Source: Myxococcota bacterium (GTDB lineage: Bacteria > Myxococcota_A > UBA9160 > UBA4427). Taken from it: a stretch of 64,000 bases of DNA. The stretch's first letter is position 1, and each line of letters starts with the position of its first letter. The position numbers were made by a program, and so were the translations under genes. Under the pieces are notes generated by a model that did not search any database, was not told the origin of the DNA, and was given only the letters and a program-made list of their open reading frames with translations. The stretch spans positions 496,001 through 560,000 of the forward strand of contig JAWKRT010000002.1 in the NCBI GenBank assembly GCA_041389495.1. The letters are read 5' to 3'. Positions 52,315 through 59,635 of the stretch are shown here, piece by piece.

Positions 52315-54039
52315 TTGGCGATCGACGAGAGCTCCCTTCCGCCCTACGACCCGGCCGAGGTCCTCGCGCTGCCCTTCCCGCGCCGGCTGCGCATGAACTG
52401 CCGGACGTGGGCCTCGCAGATCCAGCCGACGCCGTTCTCGCTGATGGCGATGTACTGGGCGAAGTACATCTTCCTGTTCATCGGGGGCTGGGCGTTCTGG
52501 GTCTCGTTCTCGAGCTCGTACACGGGCTTCACCGATCCGGCCTCGTGGGCCTTCTCGCACGACGCGTTCCGCAAGGCGATCGCGTGGGCGATCTTCTACG
52601 AGCTCATGGGCTTCGGCTGCGGCTCGGGGCCGATGAACGCGCGCTACTGGCCGCCGATCGGCGGCTTCCTCCACTACCTGCGTCCCGGCACGATCAAGCT
52701 CCCGTTCTTCCCGGACGCGCCGGTGATCGGCGGCTCGTCGCGCACGTGGCTCGACGTCGCGCTCTACGGTGCGAACCAGCTGTTCCTGCTGCGCGTGCTC
52801 GTCGCGCCCGAGGTGACGGCGGATCTCCTGCTGCCGACGTGCATCCTGCTCCCCGTCCTCGGCGTGCTCGACACGACGCTCTTCCTCGCGGCGCGCTCCG
52901 AGCACTACTTCCTCGTGTTCGCGAGCCTGTTCGTCTGCTTCGACGACGGCGTCTGGATCGCGGCCGCGAAGCTCGTGTGGTGCTTCATCTGGTTCTGGGC
53001 CGCGAGCTCCAAGGTCAACCACCACTTCCCGTCCGTGATCATGGTGATGATGAACAACGGGCCCTTCTTCCCGAAGTGGCTCAAGTCGTACCTGTTCGCG
53101 GGCTATCCCGACGACCTGCGCCCGTCGCGGTTCGCGACCTTCATGGCGCACTTCGGGACGCTCTCCGAGTACATGCTGCCGGTGTGCCTGATCCTCGCGA
53201 CGGAGCTCGGCGCGCACCCGCTCGCGCTCGCGGCGGCGTGCCTGTTCGTCACGAGCTTCCACGGGTGGATCGGCATCAACAACCCGTCCGGCATGCCCGT
53301 CGACTGGAACATCCTGATGATCTACGGCGCGTGGTGGCTGTGGTTCGCGCACCCGACGCCGCCCGTGCAGGCGATCTTCCTGGCGAATCCGGCGTGGGCG
53401 GCGGTGATGCTCTTCTGCCTGTTCGTCGTGCCGCTCTACGGGAACCTCGTGCCGAAGCACGTCTCGTTCCTGCTGGCGATGCGGTACTACGCGGGGAACT
53501 GGGCCTACAACGTCTGGCTCTTCCGCGGCGACTCCGAGAAGAAGCTCGCGAAGATCAAGAAGGCCTCGGGCACGTTCCGCGAGCAGCTCGCGAGCATCCT
53601 GAAGGACGAGAAGATGCTCGCGGCGGCGATGTCGATGCTGCCCGTGTCGCGCTTCATGCACCTGCAGGGGCGGCCGCTGCTCGAGGCGATCCCGCGCGCC
53701 GTCGACCACGTCGACAACTACACGTTCATGGACGGCGAGGTGCTCGGCGGCGTCGTGCTCGGCTGGAACTTCGGCGACGGCCACCTGAACGGGAAGCGCC
53801 TGCTCGACGCGGTGCAGGAGCGCTGCGGCTTCGAGCCGGGCGAGCTGCGCGTCGTCTCCGTCGAGTCCGAGCCGCTCTTCGGCCACACGATGGAGTGGAA
53901 GGTCTGGGACGCCGCGACGGGGCTCGTCGACGAGGACACGACGGACATGCGGCCGATGCGCGCGCTGCAGCCCTGGCCCGAGGGCGCGCACGCCGAGGCG
54001 TTCGAGCGGGGGAATCCGTCGCGCGCCGCCTCGGCCTGA
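52315..54039 (+). CDS. DUF3556-family membrane protein
   Basis: A 574-residue polytopic protein. The opening LPPYDPAEVLALPFPRRLRM and the following membrane block match what I know of DUF3556, a family of unknown function also found in mycobacteria. About nine hydrophobic segments span residues about 40-420, and a soluble C-terminal domain follows (GWNFGDGHLNGKRLLDAVQE). Several MN-, HH- and NN-rich loops such as SSKVNHHFPSVIMVMMNNG may bind metal or lipid. TTG start at 52315, preceded by GGGGGA; the conserved family N terminus supports it. Coupled to the FAD-oxidoreductase gene 4 nt downstream. Confidence 0.78.
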   Translation: MAIDESSLPPYDPAEVLALPFPRRLRMNCRTWASQIQPTPFSLMAMYWAKYIFLFIGGWAFWVSFSSSYTGFTDPASWAFSHDAFRKAIAWAIFYELMGFGCGSGPMNARYWPPIGGFLHYLRPGTIKLPFFPDAPVIGGSSRTWLDVALYGANQLFLLRVLVAPEVTADLLLPTCILLPVLGVLDTTLFLAARSEHYFLVFASLFVCFDDGVWIAAAKLVWCFIWFWAASSKVNHHFPSVIMVMMNNGPFFPKWLKSYLFAGYPDDLRPSRFATFMAHFGTLSEYMLPVCLILATELGAHPLALAAACLFVTSFHGWIGINNPSGMPVDWNILMIYGAWWLWFAHPTPPVQAIFLANPAWAAVMLFCLFVVPLYGNLVPKHVSFLLAMRYYAGNWAYNVWLFRGDSEKKLAKIKKASGTFREQLASILKDEKMLAAAMSMLPVSRFMHLQGRPLLEAIPRAVDHVDNYTFMDGEVLGGVVLGWNFGDGHLNGKRLLDAVQERCGFEPGELRVVSVESEPLFGHTMEWKVWDAATGLVDEDTTDMRPMRALQPWPEGAHAEAFERGNPSRAASA

Positions 54040-54043
54040 CGCG

Positions 54044-55468
54044 ATGGCGCAGCACGAGGTCGACGCGGTCGTCGTCGGCTCGGGGCCGAACGGGCTCGCC
54101 GCCGCGATCGCACTCGCACAGGAGGGCGCGTCGGTGCTCGTCGTCGAGGGGCACGAGGAGCCCGGCGGCGGCACGCGCTCGGCCGAGCTCACGCTCCCCG
54201 GCTTCGTCCACGACGTGTGCTCGGCCGTGCACCCGATGGGCATCCTCTCGCCCTTCTTCCGCACGCTCCCTCTGCACGAGCACGGCCTCGAGTGGGTGCG
54301 GCCCGCGGCGAGCGTCGCGCACCCGCTCGACGACCAGGACGCCGTCGTGCTCTACCGCTCCGTCGCGCGCACGGCCGCCGGGCTCGGCCGCGACGCGCGC
54401 GCGTGGGAGCGGCTCGTCGGCCCCTTCGTCGAGGACGCGAACGGGCTGCTCGAGGACGTGCTCGCACCGCTGCGCATCCCGCGTCACCCGCTCGCGATGG
54501 CGCGCTTCGGGATGCGCGGCGCGTTCTCGGCGAACCGGCTGGCGCGCATCGCGTTCCGCGAGCCGCGGGCGCGCGCGCTCCTCGCGGGCTGCGCCGCGCA
54601 CTCGGTGCTGCCGCTGACGCAGCCGCTCACGGCCGCGCTCGGTCTCGTCTTCGCGGTGACCGCGCACGCGGAGGACTGGCCCGTCGCGCGCGGCGGGTCG
54701 CAGGCGATCGCGCGCGCGCTGACGCGCCATCTCGCGACGCTCGGCGGCCGCATCGAGACGGGGCGCCGCATCCGCTCGCTCGCGGAGCTCCCGTCCTCGC
54801 GCGTCGTGCTGTTCGACACCTCGCCCGACCAGCTCGCGTCGATCGCGGGCGATGCGCTCCCCGCCCGCTATCGCCGCCGCCTCGGCCGGTACCGCTACGG
54901 GCCCGGCGTCTTCAAGCTCGATCTCGCGCTCGACGGGCCGATTCCGTGGCGCGACCCGCGCTGCCTCGAGGCGTCGACCGTGCACGTCGGCGGGACGCTC
55001 GAGGAGATCTGCGCGTCCGAGCGCGACATGTACGCGGGGCGACACGCCGAGCGCCCCTACCTGATCGTGTGCCAGCAGAGCGACTTCGACGCGACGCGCG
55101 CGCCGGAGGGCCGGCGCACGGGCTACGCCTACTGTCACGTGCCGCACGGCTCGACGCTCGACCGCAGCGACGCGATCGAGGCGCAGATCGAGCGCTTCGC
55201 GCCCGGCTTCCGCGACCGCATCCTGGCGCGTCACGCGATGACGCCGGCCTGGTTCCACGCCTACAACCCGAACTACGTGGGCGGGGCGATCACCGGCGGC
55301 GTCTCCGACGCGTTCCAGCTGTTCAACAGCCCGGTGACGCGGCTCGACCCGTACTCGACGCCGAACCCGCGGCTCTTCATCTGCTCGGCCGCGACGCCGC
55401 CCGGCGGCGGCGTCCACGGGCTGTGCGGCTACTGGGCGGCCCGGTCGGCGCTGCGGCGCCTTCGTTAG
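54044..55468 (+). CDS. FAD-dependent oxidoreductase (phytoene-desaturase-like)
   Basis: A 474-residue flavoprotein. FAD binds at VVVGSGPNGLAAAIALAQEGA followed by VEGHEEPGGGTRSAELT; a C-terminal LFICSAATPPGGGVHGLCGY closes the FAD site. The family includes carotenoid desaturases and related C-C desaturases or isomerases; the order of motifs fits the NAD(P)-independent CrtI-like group, but the substrate is unknown. ATG 4 nt after the DUF3556 stop. Overlaps the convergent methyltransferase by 4 nt. Confidence 0.85.
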   Translation: MAQHEVDAVVVGSGPNGLAAAIALAQEGASVLVVEGHEEPGGGTRSAELTLPGFVHDVCSAVHPMGILSPFFRTLPLHEHGLEWVRPAASVAHPLDDQDAVVLYRSVARTAAGLGRDARAWERLVGPFVEDANGLLEDVLAPLRIPRHPLAMARFGMRGAFSANRLARIAFREPRARALLAGCAAHSVLPLTQPLTAALGLVFAVTAHAEDWPVARGGSQAIARALTRHLATLGGRIETGRRIRSLAELPSSRVVLFDTSPDQLASIAGDALPARYRRRLGRYRYGPGVFKLDLALDGPIPWRDPRCLEASTVHVGGTLEEICASERDMYAGRHAERPYLIVCQQSDFDATRAPEGRRTGYAYCHVPHGSTLDRSDAIEAQIERFAPGFRDRILARHAMTPAWFHAYNPNYVGGAITGGVSDAFQLFNSPVTRLDPYSTPNPRLFICSAATPPGGGVHGLCGYWAARSALRRLR

Positions 55469-56283
55469 GCGTCGACGCCGCGCGCCGCGCCGCATCCGCC
55501 CGGCGCCGCGGGCTCCGCGCGCTTGCGGGCGACGACGCGCGCGAAGCCGAGCAGGCCGTCGCGGTCGGCCTCGAGCATCGCGATCTCGCGCTCCCACGAC
55601 TCGCGCCGCCAGCCCGTGCAGGAGGGGAGGAGGGCGCGCCCGAAGCGCAGCCAGTCGCGCGCGCCGTCGGGCACGGCGTCCGCGACCTCGACGTCGACGA
55701 GGCCCGTCTTCGCCCAGTGCCGCCGCCACCACGCCGGAGCGTGGAAGCAGGCGAACTCCCACTCCCAGAACGGCGCGAGGTGCGCGGGCGGGGGGCCGTC
55801 GAGCTCGCGCAGCGTCGCGGGCACGACGACGCCGAGGCGCCCGCCGTCGCGCAGCAGGTGCACGGGCGTCCCGAGGTAGAGGTCGTCGGTGCCGAAGTAC
55901 TGATAGGCGTCGATGCTCACGATGGCGTCGAACGCGCCCGGCTCGAAGGGCAGCGCGTGGGCCTCGGCGTGGACGGCGGTGACGCGATCCTCGACGCCCG
56001 CCTCGCGGATGCGCGCGCGGTTCTCCTCGGCCGGGATCCACAGGTCGACGGCGGTGACGCGCACGTCGAGCTCGCGCGCCAGGAAGATCGACGTCAGGGC
56101 GCGCCCGCAGCCGAGGTCGAGCACCCGCGCGCCGCGCTCGATCGGCATCGCGGCGAGCAGCGCCTCGAGCAGCCAGAGCGCGTTCGGCCCCATCTCGTGG
56201 CGCGCGATCCACGCGGGGTCGTAGCCGGCGCTCCGCGGGTACGCGGGATGGTCGAGCGCCGCGCGCAGCAGGTCGTCGGGCAC
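55465..56283 (-). CDS. Class I SAM-dependent methyltransferase
   Basis: A 272-residue methyltransferase. SAM-binding motif I is VLDLGCGRALTSIFLARELD, motif II VTAVDLWIP, and motif IV DAIVSIDAYQYFGTDDLY. The rest (WEWEFACFHAPAWWRRHW, aromatic-rich) probably shapes the substrate site. GTG start 7 nt after the P450 stop, so the two form an operon; the methyl acceptor could be a product of the P450 (inference). Confidence 0.82.
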   Translation of the reverse strand: MPDDLLRAALDHPAYPRSAGYDPAWIARHEMGPNALWLLEALLAAMPIERGARVLDLGCGRALTSIFLARELDVRVTAVDLWIPAEENRARIREAGVEDRVTAVHAEAHALPFEPGAFDAIVSIDAYQYFGTDDLYLGTPVHLLRDGGRLGVVVPATLRELDGPPPAHLAPFWEWEFACFHAPAWWRRHWAKTGLVDVEVADAVPDGARDWLRFGRALLPSCTGWRRESWEREIAMLEADRDGLLGFARVVARKRAEPAAPGGCGAARGVDA

Positions 56284-56290
56284 GGTGCGC

Positions 56291-57601
56291 CTAGCGTCGC
56301 GCCGCGTAGCGGACGCGACAGGGGCGGTCGGCGCGCGCGACGCCGCCGATCTGCCGCCGCAGCGGACGCGGGTCGCGGAAGAGCGGCTCGAGCTCGAAGC
56401 GCTCGACGAGCGAGGCGATCGCGTGACGCATCGCCGCGATCGAGAAGCCGTGCGCCGGGCAGGCGTGGCGGCCGTGCCCGAAGGTCGTCACGAGCTCGCG
56501 CGCGGGCAGCTCGCCCGCGCGCGCGAACGCGCGCCGCTCGAAGTGCGCCGGGTCGAAGCGGTCGAGTCCGGGCAGCGCGGCCGGGTTCGTCACGGCCATC
56601 GTCGTCGCGAGGAATGCGCCGGGCGCGACGCGGTACGCGGCCTTCTCGTCGGCGATCGTCGTCTCGCGCAGCACCATGCGCAGCACGATCGAGCGCTGGC
56701 GAAGGCGGATCGACTCGTACGAGCAGCGATCGAGCAGGTCGAGGTCGCCGCCGCGCACGGCGGCGAGCAGCGCCGGCCGCTCGAGCAGGTGCACGAGCGT
56801 CCAGGCCGTCGCCGCGAACAGGTTCGACTGCGCGCCCATGTGCACGAGCACGACGTCGCGCCCGATGCCGCGCTCGCGCTCGGGGCTCGGCACGTCCGCC
56901 CACTTCGCGGCGATCTGCGCGAGCAGGTCGTCGCGCGCGTCGCCGCCCGCGCGCGCGCGCTCGGCGAGGATGTCGGCGAAGACGCGGTCGAGCCCCGCGA
57001 TCGCGCGGCGCTCGGCACGCTTGCGCGTCGCCATCGCCCACAGCGCCTTGTGCGGGTGCACGAACGACTCCGAGCTGTCGAGCCGGTCGAGCAGCGGAAC
57101 CAGCCGGTCGAGGTGGCGCGGCGCCGCGGCCTCGATCCCGCCCCACGATGCGAGGCCGACGCGGTGCATGAGCCGCCGCGTCCACGCGAAGAGCTCGAGC
57201 TCGCCGGCGTCGTCGAGCTCGTCGAGCTCGATCGCGACGGCCGCGCGCAGGTTCTCGAGGTAGACCTCGACGTCGTCGCGCGCGAACAGGTCGTGCGGCC
57301 GCGTGCGCCGTCCGACGAAGAGCTCGTCGGGCACCTTGTGGCGCAGCAGCGCGAAGTCGCCCGCGCCCTTGCTCGCCTGCGCCTCCGGCAGCGCCCACAG
57401 GTTGCGCACGCCCTCGGGCGAGAACACGCACAGCATCCGGTAGCCGAAGACGTCGACGGCGAACGTGTCGCCGAGCTCGCGTCGCCAGCGCTCGAAGGCG
57501 GCCGTCGGGTCGGCGAGCAGCGCGAGCCCGGCGCCCGCGAGCGGAACGCGCGAGCGCACGAGCGGGGGCGCGGGGTCGATGGCCGGGAGCGCGCGGGGCA
57601 C
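56291..57601 (-). CDS. Cytochrome P450 with unusual I-helix
   Basis: A 436-residue P450. The K-helix ExxR is in YESIRLRQRS, and the haem-thiolate cysteine, near residue 380, is in FGHGRHACPAHGFS. The I-helix, normally A/G-G-x-D/E-T, reads HMGAQSNLFAATAW; it lacks the acid-alcohol pair and resembles that of the CYP7/CYP8 type. Loss of this pair is found in P450s with isomerase or unusual chemistry. GTG start without a ribosome site; a TAGGAT hexamer is 6 nt upstream. Operon with the methyltransferase. Confidence 0.87.
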   Translation of the reverse strand: MPRALPAIDPAPPLVRSRVPLAGAGLALLADPTAAFERWRRELGDTFAVDVFGYRMLCVFSPEGVRNLWALPEAQASKGAGDFALLRHKVPDELFVGRRTRPHDLFARDDVEVYLENLRAAVAIELDELDDAGELELFAWTRRLMHRVGLASWGGIEAAAPRHLDRLVPLLDRLDSSESFVHPHKALWAMATRKRAERRAIAGLDRVFADILAERARAGGDARDDLLAQIAAKWADVPSPERERGIGRDVVLVHMGAQSNLFAATAWTLVHLLERPALLAAVRGGDLDLLDRCSYESIRLRQRSIVLRMVLRETTIADEKAAYRVAPGAFLATTMAVTNPAALPGLDRFDPAHFERRAFARAGELPARELVTTFGHGRHACPAHGFSIAAMRHAIASLVERFELEPLFRDPRPLRRQIGGVARADRPCRVRYAARR

Positions 57602-57607
57602 GCCGCG

Positions 57608-57613
57608 ATCCTA
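57608..57613 (-). promoter_or_regulatory. Candidate -10 element (TAGGAT) of a leaderless P450 gene
   Basis: TAGGAT on the minus strand ends 6 nt before the GTG at 57601; no Shine-Dalgarno sequence is present. Confidence 0.47.
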
Positions 57614-57707
57614 CCCGGTCGCGTCGCTCCCGCGTGACCTTCCCGGCGCGGGCGGGTTCGAGGGCCGGGCGAGACCCCGTCCCGAGATCGGCAACCGAGG
57701 AGGCTCC

Positions 57708-58325
57708 ATGTCCACGACGTCCGAACGCACCACGACTCCGAGTTCCGCCACCCCCGCCACAGCGGGCGCCGCCGCGCTCCGCCGCACGCGCGCCGCGGCG
57801 CTCTTCGGCGCCGTCGCGCTGGCGGTCGCGCTCGCGGGCGCGACGGCGGCGAGCGCCGACCCGGGCGCCTGCCGCAGCGCGTGTCGCGACGACCACCGCG
57901 CGTGTCGGCTCGACGCGCGCGACGACGCGCGCGCGTGCCGCGACGCGTGTCCGACCGGCGACCGCGCCTGTCGCCAGGCGTGTCGCGACGAGTACCGGTT
58001 CGCGATGGCCGAGTGCAACGAGGCGCGCGTCGGCTGCGCGCTCGGCTGCAGCGACCGGCTCGACCCGGCGTGCACCGACGGCTGCCTCGCCACGTTCGAC
58101 CTGTGCCGCGACGACAAGGGCGCGTGCCTCGTCGCGTGCCGCGACGAGCTGCGCGATGCGATCGCGGACTGCGTGGCGGCGGGCGGCGGGCGGAGCTGCA
58201 TCCGCCAGGCGCACGAGAACGCGCGACAGTGCGCGCGCACGTGCGAGGACGCGCTGCCGTGCCGCGGCGAGCTGCGCGAGTGCGTGCAGGGCTGCGTCGT
58301 CGAGGACGCGCCGCCCGCGTCGTAG
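57708..58325 (+). CDS. Secreted cysteine-rich protein (22 cysteines)
   Basis: A 205-residue exported protein with a signal peptide ending about ATAASADPG. The mature part, about 150 residues, has 22 cysteines, mostly in repeating CRxxCRDxxxAC-like spacings. The even number suggests 11 disulfides or metal binding. It is rich in Asp, Arg and Ala with few aromatics, so it is probably an elongated or helical-repeat secreted protein. ATG follows GGAGG. I know no family by name. A perfect hairpin terminator follows it. Confidence 0.75.
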   Translation: MSTTSERTTTPSSATPATAGAAALRRTRAAALFGAVALAVALAGATAASADPGACRSACRDDHRACRLDARDDARACRDACPTGDRACRQACRDEYRFAMAECNEARVGCALGCSDRLDPACTDGCLATFDLCRDDKGACLVACRDELRDAIADCVAAGGGRSCIRQAHENARQCARTCEDALPCRGELRECVQGCVVEDAPPAS

Positions 58326-58341
58326 CGGCGCGAGCGACCGC

Positions 58342-58370
58342 GCGCCGGGGAGGCCGGGCCTCCCCGGCGC
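58342..58370. terminator. Bidirectional hairpin between the cysteine-rich gene and ino1
   Basis: A perfect 13-bp stem (58342-58354 with 58358-58370) around a 3-nt CGG loop, between two convergent genes. No U-tract. Confidence 0.72.
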
Positions 58371-58379
58371 TTGGCGTCG

Positions 58380-59498
58380 CTAGGCGCCGCGCGGGTTCCG
58401 CGCCGGCGCGCCCGGCGCCGCGACGAACTCCTCGAGCGCGCGCCGCGCCTCCTCGTCGCGCATCTGGCGAGGCGGGCTCTTCATGTACCACGCGCTCGGC
58501 GCCTCGAGCGGCCCGGCGACACCGCGGTCGAGGGCCAGCTTCGCGCAGCGGAGCGCGTCGATCACGACGCCCGCGCTGTTCGGCGAGTCCTGCACCGACA
58601 GTCGCAGCTCGAGCTCGAGCGGCACGTCGCCGAAGCCGCGTCCCTCGAGCCGGATGAACGCGACCTTGTTGTCGCCCTGCCAGGGCACGTAGTCCGACGG
58701 GCCGATGTGGATGTCGTGCGCGTCGAGGCGCGCGTCGAGCTGGCTCTGCACCGATTCGGTCTTCGAGCGCTTCTTGGAGGCGAGCCGGCTGCGCTCGAGC
58801 ATGTTCAGGAAGTCCGTGTTGCCACCGGTGTTCAGCTGGTAGGTGCGGTCGAGCGCGACGCCGCGGTCGGCGAAGAGCCGCGCGAGCGCGCGGTGCACGA
58901 TCGTGGCGCCCACCTGGCTCTTGATGTCGTCGCCGACGATCGGGAGGCCGGCCGCGCGGAAGCGCTCCGCCCAGACGGGGTCGGACGCGAGGAAGACGGG
59001 CACGCAGTTCACCATCGCGACGCCCGCGTCGAGGCAGGCCTGCGCGTAGTGGCGCACCGCGCGCTCCGACCCGACGGGCAGGTAGCAGAGGAGCACGTCC
59101 GCGCGCGCCTGCCGCAGCGCCTCGGCGACGTCGACGGGCGCCGTGTCGGCGGGCCGGATGGCGTCGTCGTCCGGGTAGGCCGCCATGTGGTCGGCCACGC
59201 CGTCGAGCACGGGCCCCATCTGCACGTCGACGCCGCTCTTCTCGAGCGTCGGCTGGAACACGCGCGTGCAGTTCGGCCGCGCGAAGACGGCGTCCTCGAG
59301 CGGGCGGCCGACCTTGCGGCGATCGACGTCGAACGCCGCGACCACCTCGACGTCGGCGGGCCCGAAGCCGCCGATGTCGGGGTGCATGAGTCCCGCGTGC
59401 GCGGCCGCGTCGCGCTCGCGGTAGTAGGCGATGCCCTGGACGAGCGAGCTCGCGCAGTTCCCGACGCCGGCGATGGCGACGCGGACTCGTTGGCTCAC
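58380..59498 (-). CDS. ino1: myo-Inositol-1-phosphate synthase
   Basis: A 372-residue enzyme of the short, actinobacterial/archaeal-type Ino1 group, converting glucose 6-phosphate to myo-inositol 1-phosphate with internally recycled NAD. NAD-binding VRVAIAGVGNCASSLVQG, the family segment LNTGGNTDFLNM, and the catalytic-lysine regions VGDDIKSQVGAT and QGDNKVAFIRLEGRGFG are all intact. GTG start after AAGGAGGG. Single gene, no partner in the window. Inositol would feed phospholipids, osmolytes or glycan anchors. Confidence 0.9.
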   Translation of the reverse strand: MSQRVRVAIAGVGNCASSLVQGIAYYRERDAAAHAGLMHPDIGGFGPADVEVVAAFDVDRRKVGRPLEDAVFARPNCTRVFQPTLEKSGVDVQMGPVLDGVADHMAAYPDDDAIRPADTAPVDVAEALRQARADVLLCYLPVGSERAVRHYAQACLDAGVAMVNCVPVFLASDPVWAERFRAAGLPIVGDDIKSQVGATIVHRALARLFADRGVALDRTYQLNTGGNTDFLNMLERSRLASKKRSKTESVQSQLDARLDAHDIHIGPSDYVPWQGDNKVAFIRLEGRGFGDVPLELELRLSVQDSPNSAGVVIDALRCAKLALDRGVAGPLEAPSAWYMKSPPRQMRDEEARRALEEFVAAPGAPARNPRGA

Positions 59499-59635
59499 GG
59501 AGGCCCTCCTTCACTCCCTCGACGGATCCGTTCCACCCGCGCGCGCCGACGCGCCGGGCGGCGCAGTACGGTACGGCATGCGCGCGCCCGCGCCGCGCCC
59601 CGCGGTGGGGCGGGCCGCACCCCGTCCGCGCCCGA

